Assembly: GCA_024743215.1 (NCBI GenBank)
Contig: JANSWZ010000001.1
Coordinates: 434,001 to 498,000 of the forward strand
Direction: 5' to 3'
Length of the DNA: 64,000 bases
From: Alphaproteobacteria bacterium
Lineage (GTDB): Bacteria > Pseudomonadota > Alphaproteobacteria > Rhizobiales > GCA-2746425
The notes beneath the pieces were generated by a model, which worked only from the letters and a program-made list of their open reading frames with translations, ran no database searches and was not told the DNA's origin. Within the stretch, counting starts at the first letter, position 1. Each line of letters starts with the position of its first letter. The translations under genes and the position numbers were made by a program. Positions 8,897 through 17,976 of the stretch are shown here, piece after piece.

Positions 8897-9718
8897 GTGA
8901 CCGGCATAATCATCGACAAAATATCCATGGTGTTCACACTGCCTGATGGCGGAGATGTGCATGCGCTTAACAAAGTATCGCTTAATATCGAGCCAGGTCA
9001 GATTGTCTCGGTTCTGGGGCCATCGGGCTGTGGGAAGACAACTCTTTTGAATATTTTGGCTGGTTTTCTGTCGCCAACAGATGGTGAAGTTCGGCATAAC
9101 AATCAAACAGTTACGGGACCTGGCGCTGAACGTGGTATGGTGTTTCAGCAAGGCGCTCTGTTTGAGTGGTTGACGGTAAACGACAATATTCAATTTGGCC
9201 CCAAGATGGCCGGAAAGCCGAAAGCGGAATCTGTCGCCAAATGCGAAGAACTCTTGAACATTGTCGGCCTTGCGGGCTTTGGCGAAAAGCCTGTCTATCA
9301 ATTGTCTGGGGGGATGCAGCAGCGTGTCGCGCTTGCGCGGTGCCTGGCAAATGATCCCGATGTTATTCTGATGGACGAGCCTCTCGGTGCTTTGGATGCC
9401 CTGACGCGCGAGAAAATGCAGGGGCTGATTTTAAAGCTCTGGAAAGAAACTGGAAAAACCATAATTCTAATCACCCATTCTGTGGAAGAGGCGTTGTTCC
9501 TGGGCGAACGTCTGATTGTCATGGCCCCAAGGCCAGGACGCATTGTCGAAGATTTCAGTCTGCCATTTCCAAGACAGGCGCTGACGACAAATGCCCGTGA
9601 TGTAAAGGCCTCTCCAGAATTTGTTGCCAAGCGAGAAGAAGTGCTTTCCATGATCTGGGAGATGGAAGAAGAGATTATGGGTGGCGGCATAGAAGTTCGA
9701 GGTCTGAGCGATGCGTGA
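8897..9718 (+). CDS. tauB: Taurine-type ABC transporter ATP-binding protein
   Basis: A 273-residue ABC ATPase with all core motifs: Walker A GPSGCGKTT (about residue 43), signature LSGGMQQRVALAR (about 137), Walker B VILMDEPLGALD (about 157) and the switch histidine in LITHSVEEA. It energises import of the substrate caught by the preceding binding protein. Closest architecture is TauB/SsuB/NrtD. It begins with GTG at 8897 after a GGGAAAG ribosome site, 61 nt after the tauA stop, and overlaps the permease gene by 8 nt, which suggests translational coupling. Confidence 0.88.
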   Translation: MTGIIIDKISMVFTLPDGGDVHALNKVSLNIEPGQIVSVLGPSGCGKTTLLNILAGFLSPTDGEVRHNNQTVTGPGAERGMVFQQGALFEWLTVNDNIQFGPKMAGKPKAESVAKCEELLNIVGLAGFGEKPVYQLSGGMQQRVALARCLANDPDVILMDEPLGALDALTREKMQGLILKLWKETGKTIILITHSVEEALFLGERLIVMAPRPGRIVEDFSLPFPRQALTTNARDVKASPEFVAKREEVLSMIWEMEEEIMGGGIEVRGLSDA

Positions 9719-10577
9719 ACAGAAAACTCCTTCCAGCCTGGCGATTTGGCTGGGTCTTGCCGATAACTCCTTCACACGACAAAAGACGGTCAAGTTTGGC
9801 GACGAAAGTGCGGTGAGTTCAGGCCGGTTTTATTCCATTCTCATCGTAATACTTCTACTATCAGCCTGGATCATCACGTCAGTCTTTGGATTGATTAAGC
9901 CCTTTTATTGGCCAACAATTGGCGGTACTGGCGACCGGATTATCAAATTGCTAAGTGAAGGCTTCCGCAATGTGCCCTTGTGGGAACACGTCGGTATAAG
10001 CGTTTACCGCGTATTTGCCGGTGTTCTTTCGGGCGCTCTGATCGGTATTCCACTCGGCTTTTCCATGGGGCTGTCATCCGTTGCGCGTGGCTTGTTTGAC
10101 CCGATCGTGGAATTCATGCGTCCGATCCCACCGCTTGCACTGATCCCTTTGATCATTCTTTGGTTTGGCATCGATGAAACTGCAAAAATTGCGCTGCTGT
10201 TTCTGGCCTCTCTTTTCATCATGACCATTGCAGCGCGGTCTGGCGTGTCCAGCGTTCGTATCTCAAAGGTTCATGCAGCCTATTCGCTGGGTGCCTCGAA
10301 GCTTCAGATACTCAGACATGTCATTTTGCCAAATGCGCTTCCGGAAATCTTCACCGGACTTCGGACATCCATGGGTGTATGCTGGGGAACCGTTGTCGCT
10401 GCGGAACTGGTTGCCGCTGACAAGGGCGTGGGCTCCATGATCATGATTGCCAAGAATTTCCTGCAAACCGATACTGTTGTTATCGGCATTATCATCATTG
10501 GTGTTATCGGCTATATCATTGAAATGTTTATGCGTTTTCTGGAACGCGTGTTTATTCCCTGGAAAGGGAAAGGCTAG
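9711..10577 (+). CDS. tauC: Taurine-type ABC transporter permease
   Basis: A 288-residue inner-membrane protein with about six predicted helices. The cytoplasmic loop that docks to the ATPase is visible as AAYSLGASKLQILRHVILPNALPEIFTGLR (second half), the EAA motif of the SsuC/TauC family. It overlaps the ATPase gene by 8 nt and is the last gene of the tauABC-like operon. The stop codon sits in a short hairpin-rich stretch before the convergent LysR gene. Confidence 0.88.
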   Translation: MREQKTPSSLAIWLGLADNSFTRQKTVKFGDESAVSSGRFYSILIVILLLSAWIITSVFGLIKPFYWPTIGGTGDRIIKLLSEGFRNVPLWEHVGISVYRVFAGVLSGALIGIPLGFSMGLSSVARGLFDPIVEFMRPIPPLALIPLIILWFGIDETAKIALLFLASLFIMTIAARSGVSSVRISKVHAAYSLGASKLQILRHVILPNALPEIFTGLRTSMGVCWGTVVAAELVAADKGVGSMIMIAKNFLQTDTVVIGIIIIGVIGYIIEMFMRFLERVFIPWKGKG

Positions 10578-10602
10578 GGTCTGCATCCTTGGCTCTAGCC
10601 AA
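10572..10602. terminator. Hairpin-rich stretch between convergent tauC and lysR
   Basis: TTGGC (10589-10593) and GCCAA (10598-10602) flank a four-base loop. GGCTAG (10572-10577), which includes the tauC stop, can alternatively pair with CTAGCC (10595-10600). The stems are short and lack a T-run, so termination is plausible but not strong. Confidence 0.4.
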
Positions 10603-11440
10603 ACATCTGGTGAAAAACATCCATCATCTGCATATGGATATGCACATGCCGATTGCGCACATGGACGGCTGCATAGATCGGCTGTGATATGTCCGGCGCG
10701 TCATTCAACACGTGCAGGCGTGTTTTTGCGGCCGTGGGGTCCATCGTCCCTTGCGGCAGATATGATGTCGCAGACATGGTTTGCAGAAGTGTGGCAATGG
10801 CAGAGGATGGTCCACAGGACACCTGTGTGTCGGTGAGTTGCGGCAGAAGCTGTTTGTGGGTTTGAGCAAACACGGGAGACACGTCCGGGAAGATGTAATG
10901 CTCTGCTGAAACCCGATCCAGATTGAATGCCGCATTGCTGATCATTTGATAATTCAGATCACCCAAAGGCATGATGTGAAGATCAGGGGAGTAGTGCGGC
11001 GTCAAAATCAGGCCGAAATCAAGATTTCCATCCATCAGGTCGGCGACGATCTTGGTTGAAAAATCGACGCCGAGAAAGAATGATGTTTGTGAAAATTGTG
11101 CGCGCAGTTGCTGTATGGTCGTGCCAGCCCGGCCACTTGCAATATCGTGATGCATCCCCAGCCTGATAACACGGTCGAAAGCGCGGGCCGTGGACACATG
11201 ACGTACGGCCTCACGCCATTCCAGATTGAGTGCTCTTGCGTGTTCCAGAAACCTGTTGCCGGCGATGGTGGGATGGGTGCCAGCGCGGCTGCGGTTGAAT
11301 AGACGCTTTCCCAACAATGTTTCCAGCGTGCGAATGCGGTGTGAAACCGTGGATTGGGTGATGCCCAACCGCTCTGCGGTCTGATTGAAGCTTTTGGTCT
11401 CCATCAGATCGGTGAAAGTCTCGAGTAGCTGAGTGTCCAA
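10595..11440 (-). CDS. LysR-family transcriptional regulator
   Basis: A 281-residue LysR protein: winged helix-turn-helix at about residues 1-60 (FNQTAERLGITQSTVSHRIR) and a shortened effector domain (about 85-275). It starts with TTG at 11440 after a GGGA. It is divergent from the second dimethylglycine dehydrogenase-like gene, and a 19-bp palindrome lies between them, so it probably controls that enzyme and itself. The C-terminal end is histidine- and methionine-rich (VRNRHVHIHMQMMDVFHQM), which is unusual and could bind a metal, although that is speculation. Confidence 0.85.
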   Translation of the reverse strand: MDTQLLETFTDLMETKSFNQTAERLGITQSTVSHRIRTLETLLGKRLFNRSRAGTHPTIAGNRFLEHARALNLEWREAVRHVSTARAFDRVIRLGMHHDIASGRAGTTIQQLRAQFSQTSFFLGVDFSTKIVADLMDGNLDFGLILTPHYSPDLHIMPLGDLNYQMISNAAFNLDRVSAEHYIFPDVSPVFAQTHKQLLPQLTDTQVSCGPSSAIATLLQTMSATSYLPQGTMDPTAAKTRLHVLNDAPDISQPIYAAVHVRNRHVHIHMQMMDVFHQMFG

Positions 11441-11477
11441 GCGATTGTTCCCGGCGCAAGAATGGCAGATTTCAGCC

Positions 11478-11496
11478 TAATCGATTTTTTCGATTA
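11478..11496. promoter_or_regulatory. 19-bp palindrome, candidate LysR operator
   Basis: TAATCGA (11478-11484) and TCGATTA (11490-11496) are perfect inverted repeats separated by five T residues. The site is 37 nt from the LysR start and 76 nt from the divergent oxidoreductase start, the usual place for a LysR recognition site. Inferred from symmetry and position only. Confidence 0.5.
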
Positions 11497-11572
11497 ATAA
11501 ACCTGTTTTGTTGGAATTGCATTCTGATCCCATTGAAACAACACTGAATTCCCAGCTTTCCAGGAGGTCGAA

Positions 11573-14020
11573 ATGGCTGAACTGCCTACAAATGCACGTG
11601 TCGTGATCATTGGCGGCGGCGTCGTTGGCGCATCCGCACTCTATCATTTGGCAAAACTTGGCTGGACTGATTGTGTGTTGCTGGAGAAAAACGAGCTGAC
11701 AGCCGGGTCAACATGGCATGCAGCAGGCAATATCCCTACGTTTTCACCCTCATGGGCGATCATGAATATGCAGAGGTATTCCACGGAGTTATATCGACGT
11801 TTGGGCGCCGAAGTGGATTATCCGATGAATTATCATGTCTCCGGTTCTGTGCGTCTCGGTCATTCTGCCGAGCGGATGCAGGAGTTTGAGCGAGTCGCTG
11901 GTATGGGGCGCTATCAAGGCATGGATATCGACATGATGAGTGTCGACGACATCAAGGCGAGATATCCGTTTATCGAAACCCATGATTTGCAGGGTGGTCT
12001 TTATGATCCTTTTGATGGCGATATCGATCCGGCGCAATTGACCCAGGCGCTGGCAAAGGGCGCGCGCGATATGGGCGCCAAAATTGTCCGCTTTTGTCCC
12101 GTTACCGGTGCGCGCCGCGACAAGGATGAGTGGATTGTTGAGACGGATCACGGTGAGATCCGCTGTGATTATGTGGTCAATGCCGCTGGGTACTACGCGC
12201 GCGAAGTTGGCAAATTCTTTGGTCGTGATGTGCCGATGATGGTGATGAGCCATCAATATCTGTTGTTTGACGATGTTCCGGAAATTGAGGCCTGGTCCCG
12301 TGAAGCCGGTGCGAAACTGCCGCTGCTGCGCGATGTAGACAGTTCCTACTATCTGAGACAGGAGAAGTACGGGCTGAACCTTGGTCCGTATGAACGCAAT
12401 TGCAAAGCGCATTGGATCAGTTCAGATGATCCAATGCCCGAAGATTTCTCGTTTCAACTTTTCCCGGATGATCTGGATCGTCTGGAATGGTATCTGGAAG
12501 ATGCTGCCGAACGTGTACCCTTATTGCAGACGGCCGGCCTTTCCAAAGTCATCAATGGACCCATTCCGTATACCCCTGACGGCAATCCCCTGATTGGCCC
12601 GATGCCCGGTGTTCCCAATGCATTTGAGGCTTGTGTGTTTACCTTCGGCATCTGTCAGGCGGGCGGTGCGGGCAAGGTTCTTGCTGAGTGGATCACCGAA
12701 GGGCAAACAGAATGGGATATGTGGGCGGTTGACCCACGCCGTTTCACTGCTTTTGCTGATCAGGACTATTGCATTGCCAAGGGAATGGAAGTCTATGGCC
12801 ATGAATATGCAATGCATTTCCCACACCACCAATGGCCAGCGGGACGGGGCAAGAAACTATCTCCGGTGCATCAGAAAATCGCTGATATGGGTGCCCGGTT
12901 CGGTCCTTATAATGGCTGGGAACGCGCTGACTGGTTTGCTCATGATGGCGATGATGTCTCGGAAGCAGGCACACAGCGCTGGGATCGTAATGGCCCATGG
13001 TTTGCGCGTGTGCGTGAGGAGTGTCTGGCTGTTCGCGACCACGCCGGCATTCTGGACTTGCCGGGTTTTTCCAGATATCGGCTCAGCGGGGCAGGGGCTC
13101 GAGATTGGCTGAACAGCCTCATCACCAGTATTGCGCCGAAGCCGGGGCGAATGGGGTTGGCTTATTTCGCTGACCGGGATGGGCGCATTCTGACAGAAAT
13201 GTCGATCATGGCGCTGGATCAGGATTTCTTCTTCCTGACGACTGCAGCACCTGCCCAACAGCATGATTTTGAGTGGCTTCAGCGTCATCTTCCTGAAGGA
13301 TCGGACATTGAGATACAGGATGTGAGCGACGCGTTTTCCTGTCAGGTGCTGACGGGACCAAATGCGCGGGCCATCTTGAACGAGTTGTGCGATGCGGATC
13401 TGCAGCTTTCCTGGCTGTCTCATCAGACGACACAGATCGCTGGGCGGCACTGCCAGTTGGTGCGTGTCTCATTTGCTGGTGAACTGGGATGGGAAATTCA
13501 CAGCAAGATTGATGATACAGCCGCGATTTTCGACGCACTCATGATCGCAGGGCAATCTCATGGTCTCAAGCCGTTTGGCATGTTTGCGCTCAACTCATTG
13601 CGGCTGGAAAAGGGATACCGGGCCTGGAAGACCGATCTGTCGACCGATTACACTTTGCTGGAAGGCGGCATGGCGCGGTTTATCAAATGGGACAAACCGG
13701 ATTTTGTCGGCAAGGCGGCTTTGGAAACACAAAGGCAAAAGGGCGTTTCCAAGGGTTTCGTGACCTTGATCATTGAAGCCGATGATTGTGATGCGCCCTA
13801 CATGTCAACGCTTTGGCTGGGTGATGAAATTGTCGGAGAGATCACGTCAGGCGGCTGGGGGCATCGGATCGATAAATCCATAGCCCTTGGCATGTTGCGC
13901 GTGGATCTGGCCGTGGCGGGCCGTGAAATTGAGGCGGAGATCTTTGGCAAGCGCTTCAAAGCTGTTGTTCAGGAAGACCAACCCTTATGGGACCCGGAGA
14001 ACAAAAGACTGCGCAGCTAA
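11573..14020 (+). CDS. FAD-dependent oxidoreductase / aminomethyltransferase, second paralogue
   Basis: An 815-residue protein with the same build as the one at 1300-3744. An N-terminal FAD domain has VVIIGGGVVGASALYHLAKLG near residue 10 and GSTWHAAG near 47, where the histidine is the likely covalent FAD site. The C-terminal half is a GcvT-like folate-binding domain (about 430-800, with FAGELGWEIH). It should oxidise an N-methylated amine and hand the methyl group to tetrahydrofolate. A very strong ribosome site (AGGAGG) precedes the ATG. The two paralogues differ clearly outside the cofactor motifs, so they probably have different substrates. The divergent LysR gene is the expected regulator. 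Acting downstream of the adjacent transporter is possible but not shown. Confidence 0.88.
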   Translation: MAELPTNARVVIIGGGVVGASALYHLAKLGWTDCVLLEKNELTAGSTWHAAGNIPTFSPSWAIMNMQRYSTELYRRLGAEVDYPMNYHVSGSVRLGHSAERMQEFERVAGMGRYQGMDIDMMSVDDIKARYPFIETHDLQGGLYDPFDGDIDPAQLTQALAKGARDMGAKIVRFCPVTGARRDKDEWIVETDHGEIRCDYVVNAAGYYAREVGKFFGRDVPMMVMSHQYLLFDDVPEIEAWSREAGAKLPLLRDVDSSYYLRQEKYGLNLGPYERNCKAHWISSDDPMPEDFSFQLFPDDLDRLEWYLEDAAERVPLLQTAGLSKVINGPIPYTPDGNPLIGPMPGVPNAFEACVFTFGICQAGGAGKVLAEWITEGQTEWDMWAVDPRRFTAFADQDYCIAKGMEVYGHEYAMHFPHHQWPAGRGKKLSPVHQKIADMGARFGPYNGWERADWFAHDGDDVSEAGTQRWDRNGPWFARVREECLAVRDHAGILDLPGFSRYRLSGAGARDWLNSLITSIAPKPGRMGLAYFADRDGRILTEMSIMALDQDFFFLTTAAPAQQHDFEWLQRHLPEGSDIEIQDVSDAFSCQVLTGPNARAILNELCDADLQLSWLSHQTTQIAGRHCQLVRVSFAGELGWEIHSKIDDTAAIFDALMIAGQSHGLKPFGMFALNSLRLEKGYRAWKTDLSTDYTLLEGGMARFIKWDKPDFVGKAALETQRQKGVSKGFVTLIIEADDCDAPYMSTLWLGDEIVGEITSGGWGHRIDKSIALGMLRVDLAVAGREIEAEIFGKRFKAVVQEDQPLWDPENKRLRS

Positions 14021-14056
14021 CGCAGTTTTCGGTGGCTCAGATACTGGCAGCCCGTC

Positions 14057-14827
14057 CTATTTATGTTTGAAATCGGGCTTCCGCTTTTCGGCAAAGGCGG
14101 CCATGCCTTCTTTCTGATCTTCTGTTGCGAACAGGGCATAAAAGACGCGCTGTTCGTAGTGCAAACCTTCGGTCAGCGTGGTTTCGAAGGCCCGGTTGAC
14201 CGCTTCTTTGGCAGTGACGATGGATGGCCTGGAATAGCTGGCGATGGTCTTGGCAGCTTTAATGGTTTCGCTCATCAGATCTGCTGCCGGAATGACCCGC
14301 GCCACCAGGCCGCAACGCTCTGCTTCCTCGGCGTCCATCATACGCCCGGTGAGAATCATATCCATCGCCTTGGCCTTGCCGACCGCATACGCCATGCGCT
14401 GTGTTCCGCCCATGCCGGGCATGATGCCAAGCTTGATTTCCGGCTGACCGAATTTCGCCGTATCTGCGGCAAATATCATGTCGCACATCATTGCCAGTTC
14501 GCAACCACCGCCCAGCGCAAACCCATTGACCGCAGCAATGACAGGCAGGCGCGCTCCTGACAGGGAATTGTAGCGCCCGAAAAAGTCGCTCATCAGCATA
14601 TCGATTTGTGATTTATCAGCCATTTCCTTGACGTCTGCACCGGCGGCAAAGGCTTTTTCCGACCCTGTGACAATCAGGCAGCCGATGTCCGGATTGTGTG
14701 ACAATTCTTCGGCATGCGTGTTTAGTTGAGCCAATAGATCAGTGTTGAGGGCGTTCAGAGCCTCAGGCCGATTGAGAGTCAGGATTGCAATTCGGTCCTG
14801 TATGTCCACTAAAACAAGATCGCTCAT
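14057..14827 (-). CDS. Enoyl-CoA hydratase/isomerase family protein
   Basis: A 256-residue crotonase-fold protein. The oxyanion-hole segments are present ([11 protein letters not shown] near 60-70, and [16 protein letters not shown] near 100-115), with both catalytic glutamates of hydratases in place (within GGGCELA and around FGQPEIKLG). It hydrates 2-enoyl-CoA thioesters. It overlaps the upstream 3-hydroxyisobutyrate dehydrogenase gene by 4 nt (ATGA), so the two are translationally coupled. This pairing is typical of valine or short-chain fatty acid degradation. Sequence alone cannot separate a general short-chain hydratase from a branched-chain one. Confidence 0.9.
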   Translation of the reverse strand: MSDLVLVDIQDRIAILTLNRPEALNALNTDLLAQLNTHAEELSHNPDIGCLIVTGSEKAFAAGADVKEMADKSQIDMLMSDFFGRYNSLSGARLPVIAAVNGFALGGGCELAMMCDMIFAADTAKFGQPEIKLGIMPGMGGTQRMAYAVGKAKAMDMILTGRMMDAEEAERCGLVARVIPAADLMSETIKAAKTIASYSRPSIVTAKEAVNRAFETTLTEGLHYEQRVFYALFATEDQKEGMAAFAEKRKPDFKHK

Positions 14828-15717
14828 ATTTTGCCGTCCTTCGCATCTGTCAGAAACTCAATCATGCCGGAAAAATCGGTCTCGCCAAATCCAGCGTCCA
14901 CCATCTGCTGATAGAGGTTTTTTGCATGGCTTCCAAGTGGTGTTACTGCATCTGTGTCATTGGCGGACTGTTGCGCAAGGCCGAGGTCCTTCAGCATCAG
15001 GGCGGCGGCAAATCCGGGCTTGTACTCATTGTCGGCGGGGCTTTTCGGACCGATGCCTGGCACCGGGCAATAGGTGTTGACGGACCAGCAAGAACCGGAT
15101 GACGTGGATACAACGTCAAACAGGGCCGATTGCGAAAGGCCCAGCTTTTCTGCCAGCGCGAAAGCTTCACAAGTGCCAATCATGGAAATGCCAAGCAACA
15201 TATTGTTGCAGATCTTCGCGGCCTGTCCTGTGCCGCCATCGCCACAATGAACGGCTTTTTGGCCCATGACGCCAAACAAGGGTTCACCATTCGAAAAGGC
15301 TTCGTTCGTGCCACCAACCATGAAGATCAGACTTCCAGCTGCCGCACCACCCACACCGCCGGAGACGGGCGCGTCCAGACACAGGATGCCAGCCTCTGTC
15401 GCCAGCTTGTGTACTTCATGCGCCGAAGCGACATCAATTGTCGAGCAGTCGATCAACAAGCTGCCAGGTGTCATTTTGGACAGGATTTCTTTTGCAACAG
15501 TGATGGCAATTGCCCCGTTGGGCAGCATCATAATTACGGCGTCAGCGCTCAATGCTGCATCTGCGTTGCTGGTTGCCAATGCAAGGCCGCTTGATCTTGC
15601 CGCCTCTTGAGCTGTGTCAACGACGTCATAACCGGAGACCCTGTATCCTGCCTTTTGAAGATTCAACGCCATGGGCAATCCCATATTGCCAAGACCAATA
15701 AAGCCGATCGATGCCAT
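14824..15717 (-). CDS. mmsB: 3-hydroxyisobutyrate dehydrogenase
   Basis: A 297-residue beta-hydroxyacid dehydrogenase. It has the NAD-binding [16 protein letters not shown] at the N terminus, the substrate-binding [16 protein letters not shown] near 120, and the helix [14 protein letters not shown] near 168 that carries the conserved catalytic lysine. It oxidises 3-hydroxyisobutyrate to methylmalonate semialdehyde in valine breakdown. The downstream enoyl-CoA hydratase overlaps it by 4 nt. Tartronate semialdehyde reductase is a related alternative, but the length and motifs fit the MmsB branch better. Confidence 0.9.
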   Translation of the reverse strand: MASIGFIGLGNMGLPMALNLQKAGYRVSGYDVVDTAQEAARSSGLALATSNADAALSADAVIMMLPNGAIAITVAKEILSKMTPGSLLIDCSTIDVASAHEVHKLATEAGILCLDAPVSGGVGGAAAGSLIFMVGGTNEAFSNGEPLFGVMGQKAVHCGDGGTGQAAKICNNMLLGISMIGTCEAFALAEKLGLSQSALFDVVSTSSGSCWSVNTYCPVPGIGPKSPADNEYKPGFAAALMLKDLGLAQQSANDTDAVTPLGSHAKNLYQQMVDAGFGETDFSGMIEFLTDAKDGKI

Positions 15718-15828
15718 TTGGTGTTCTTTCTATGTTGGTTTCTGCCCGAGAAGTTGATCTTCAGTCCAGGTTGGCAGCAGGTCAATACATTCTGGCTTTA
15801 CAGAGCCCTTGATTCTGCCGTGTCATTG

Positions 15829-15843
15829 TCAGAGCGTTTCTGA
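15829..15843. promoter_or_regulatory. Short inverted repeat upstream of mbfA
   Basis: TCAGA (15829-15833) and TCTGA (15839-15843) are separated by GCGTT. The site is 74 nt before the mbfA start. Homologues of mbfA are controlled by the iron regulator Irr in rhizobia, but this repeat was not matched to an Irr box; it is only a symmetric candidate. Confidence 0.25.
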
Positions 15844-15916
15844 AATGCATATTGTGTTTTCAATTGGAAAGCGCTGCTTTCTGCGGGCTTTGGCTTAACA
15901 GCAAAAGGTGATCGTG

Positions 15917-16894
15917 ATGCTCAGTCGTTTTTCAAATGCGCGGCGATTTGTGGATTTGTCGGAACAGGAAATACTGGCGCTTGCCATTTCGGCGGAAGAG
16001 GATGATGCGCGGATTTATCAGACTTATGCGCAATCGGTTCGTGCGACCTTTCCTGCCAGTGCCGCGCTTTTGGACGGTATGGCGGAAGAAGAAAATTTGC
16101 ACCGGCAACGGCTGATCGATTTGCACAAGGAGCGATTTGGCAATCAGATTCCCCTGATTCGACGGGAACATGTTGCTGGCTATTACGCACGCAAACCCAT
16201 CTGGCTGATTGAAAACCTTGGCATTGGCCGGATTCGCAACGAAGTTGCCAATATGGAAGACACAGCGCGGGATTTTTATCTCCGTGCCGCCCAGCGGGTA
16301 ACCGATGCAAATACCAGAAAGCTGCTGGGCGATCTGGCGCAGGCTGAGGCGGGTCATTTGGTGAAAGCCGGTGAGCTTCAGGAAAAGCATCTGGATGTGG
16401 ATGCTTTGGAGCAGGAAGACAAGGAATCCTATCGCAAATTTGTGCTGACATGGGTGCAGCCGGGCCTTGCCGGACTGATGGATGGCTCGGTCTCGACATT
16501 GGCGCCGATCTTCGCGACCGCCTTTGCGACGCAGGATACCTGGACCACATTTCTCGTGGGGCTTGCGGCCTCCATTGGCGCCGGGATTTCCATGGGGTTC
16601 ACGGAGGCCGCTTCCGATGATGGCCAGATTTCGGGCAGAGGATCGCCAATCAAACGCGGGTTTGCGTCGGGAATCATGACCACGCTTGGCGGTTTGGGAC
16701 ATGCTTTGCCCTACCTCATTCCAGATTTCTGGATAGCCACCAACATTGCATTTGCAATTGTGTTCATCGAGTTGTGGGCGATTGCATGGATTCAGAAAAA
16801 ATACATGGATACGCCCTTTTTTCGGGCGGCTTTTCAGGTTGTTCTGGGTGGGGCGTTGGTGTTTGCAACAGGTATCCTGATAGGCAACGCCTAA
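15917..16894 (+). CDS. mbfA: Membrane-bound ferritin MbfA (rubrerythrin-VIT1 fusion)
   Basis: A 325-residue protein in two parts. The N-terminal half (about 1-150) is a ferritin-like four-helix domain with carboxylate/histidine iron ligands (EEDDARIY, EEENLHRQRL, AQAEAGHLV). The C-terminal half (about 170-325) is a CCC1/VIT1-type membrane domain with about five helices (VQPGLAGLMDGSVSTLAPIF). MbfA of Agrobacterium and Bradyrhizobium exports iron and protects against iron and peroxide stress. The ATG at 15917 follows AGGTG at a good distance; an upstream GTG at 15908 is in frame but less well placed. It stands alone between two divergent or unrelated genes. Confidence 0.9.
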   Translation: MLSRFSNARRFVDLSEQEILALAISAEEDDARIYQTYAQSVRATFPASAALLDGMAEEENLHRQRLIDLHKERFGNQIPLIRREHVAGYYARKPIWLIENLGIGRIRNEVANMEDTARDFYLRAAQRVTDANTRKLLGDLAQAEAGHLVKAGELQEKHLDVDALEQEDKESYRKFVLTWVQPGLAGLMDGSVSTLAPIFATAFATQDTWTTFLVGLAASIGAGISMGFTEAASDDGQISGRGSPIKRGFASGIMTTLGGLGHALPYLIPDFWIATNIAFAIVFIELWAIAWIQKKYMDTPFFRAAFQVVLGGALVFATGILIGNA

Positions 16895-16971
16895 AGTATC
16901 ACTTTTTGAATGCGTCAATTCCTGTCAATTTGGCGCAAAATTACAAATTACTTCGGGGAATGGAGACGCAG

Positions 16972-17976
16972 ATGAGTTTTACAGCTTTGGTTGTTGATAA
17001 GGACGAGGCGGGAATCGTCACGCAAACCATCCAAACCCTGGATGACAGCCGACTGCCCGATGCAGACGTGATCGTCGATGTCGCTTACTCCACCCTCAAT
17101 TACAAGGATGGCCTTTGTATTACTGGCAAAGGCGGTCTGGTGAGGACGTTTCCTCATGTACCGGGCATCGATTTCGCCGGTGTTGTGTCACAGTCCTCAG
17201 ACAGCCGCTACAAGGCTGGCGATCCGGTCATCCTGACTGGATGGCGTGTTGGAGAAGCCTGGTGGGGTGGCTACGCGACGAAGGCCTGCGTCAAGGCGGA
17301 TTGGCTAGTCCCAATGCCAGATGGCATGACGCCTCAGCATGCCATGGCCATTGGCACTGCTGGTTTGACGTCCATGATCGCGATTATGGCGCTGGAAGAT
17401 CATGGTTTAACGCCAGAAAACGGAGAGGTTCTGGTCACCGGTGCCGCTGGTGGCGTTGGGTCCGTTGCCGTCTCGATTTTGTCTCATCTCGGTTATGAGG
17501 TCGCAGCTGTGACCGGTCGCCCGGAAACGGCAGATTATCTGAAAGGTCTTGGTGCAAGCACCATTATTCCCCGTGATGAGCTGACAGAGGAAAGCAAACG
17601 CCCTTTGGAGTCTGAACGGTGGGCTGGCACTGTGGATGCAGTGGGTGGCGAAATGCTATCCCGCGTTCTGAAACAAACCAAATCAGGCGGATCTGTTGCA
17701 GCAATCGGGCTTGCGGGTGGCGCTGCCGTGCCTTCCTTTACGGTCGTGCCATTTTTGTTGCGTGGTGTAAATTTGCTTGGGATTGATTCAGTGAATTGCC
17801 CTTATGAGCGCCGGGTTGTGGCTTGGAGCCGTCTTGTTTCCGAAATGCCGTTTGACCGTCTGGAGCCCATGATTGAAGAGCATGACCTGCCTGATTTGCC
17901 TGCGCTGGGGCCTGCCATCCTCAAAGGGCAGGTCAAGGGGCGTGCGCTGATCAACATAAAATCGGCTGCCAGCTAG
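16972..17976 (+). CDS. acuI: Acrylyl-CoA reductase-like MDR oxidoreductase (YhdH/AcuI)
   Basis: A 334-residue medium-chain dehydrogenase/reductase of the YhdH/AcuI branch. It shows the N-terminal LNYKDGLCITGKGGLVRTFPHVPGID, WRVGEAWWGGYA near 85, and the nucleotide-binding VLVTGAAGGVGSVAVSIL near 150. AcuI reduces acrylyl-CoA to propionyl-CoA with NADPH, both in dimethylsulfoniopropionate breakdown and as a general guard against toxic acrylyl-CoA. No DMSP lyase or acuN/acuK is in the window, so a detoxifying or propionate role is equally likely. The start at 16972 has GGAG seven bases upstream. It is not clearly co-transcribed with mbfA (77-nt gap). Confidence 0.85.
   Translation: MSFTALVVDKDEAGIVTQTIQTLDDSRLPDADVIVDVAYSTLNYKDGLCITGKGGLVRTFPHVPGIDFAGVVSQSSDSRYKAGDPVILTGWRVGEAWWGGYATKACVKADWLVPMPDGMTPQHAMAIGTAGLTSMIAIMALEDHGLTPENGEVLVTGAAGGVGSVAVSILSHLGYEVAAVTGRPETADYLKGLGASTIIPRDELTEESKRPLESERWAGTVDAVGGEMLSRVLKQTKSGGSVAAIGLAGGAAVPSFTVVPFLLRGVNLLGIDSVNCPYERRVVAWSRLVSEMPFDRLEPMIEEHDLPDLPALGPAILKGQVKGRALINIKSAAS

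Noticed and set aside
15932-16918. 328-codon open frame on the minus strand
   Set aside because: Antisense to mbfA over its whole length, with no motif or ribosome site.
16972-17976. AcuI as evidence for a DMSP degradation cluster
   Set aside because: No DMSP lyase, dmdA or acuNK is adjacent; AcuI-type reductases also serve general acrylyl-CoA detoxification.
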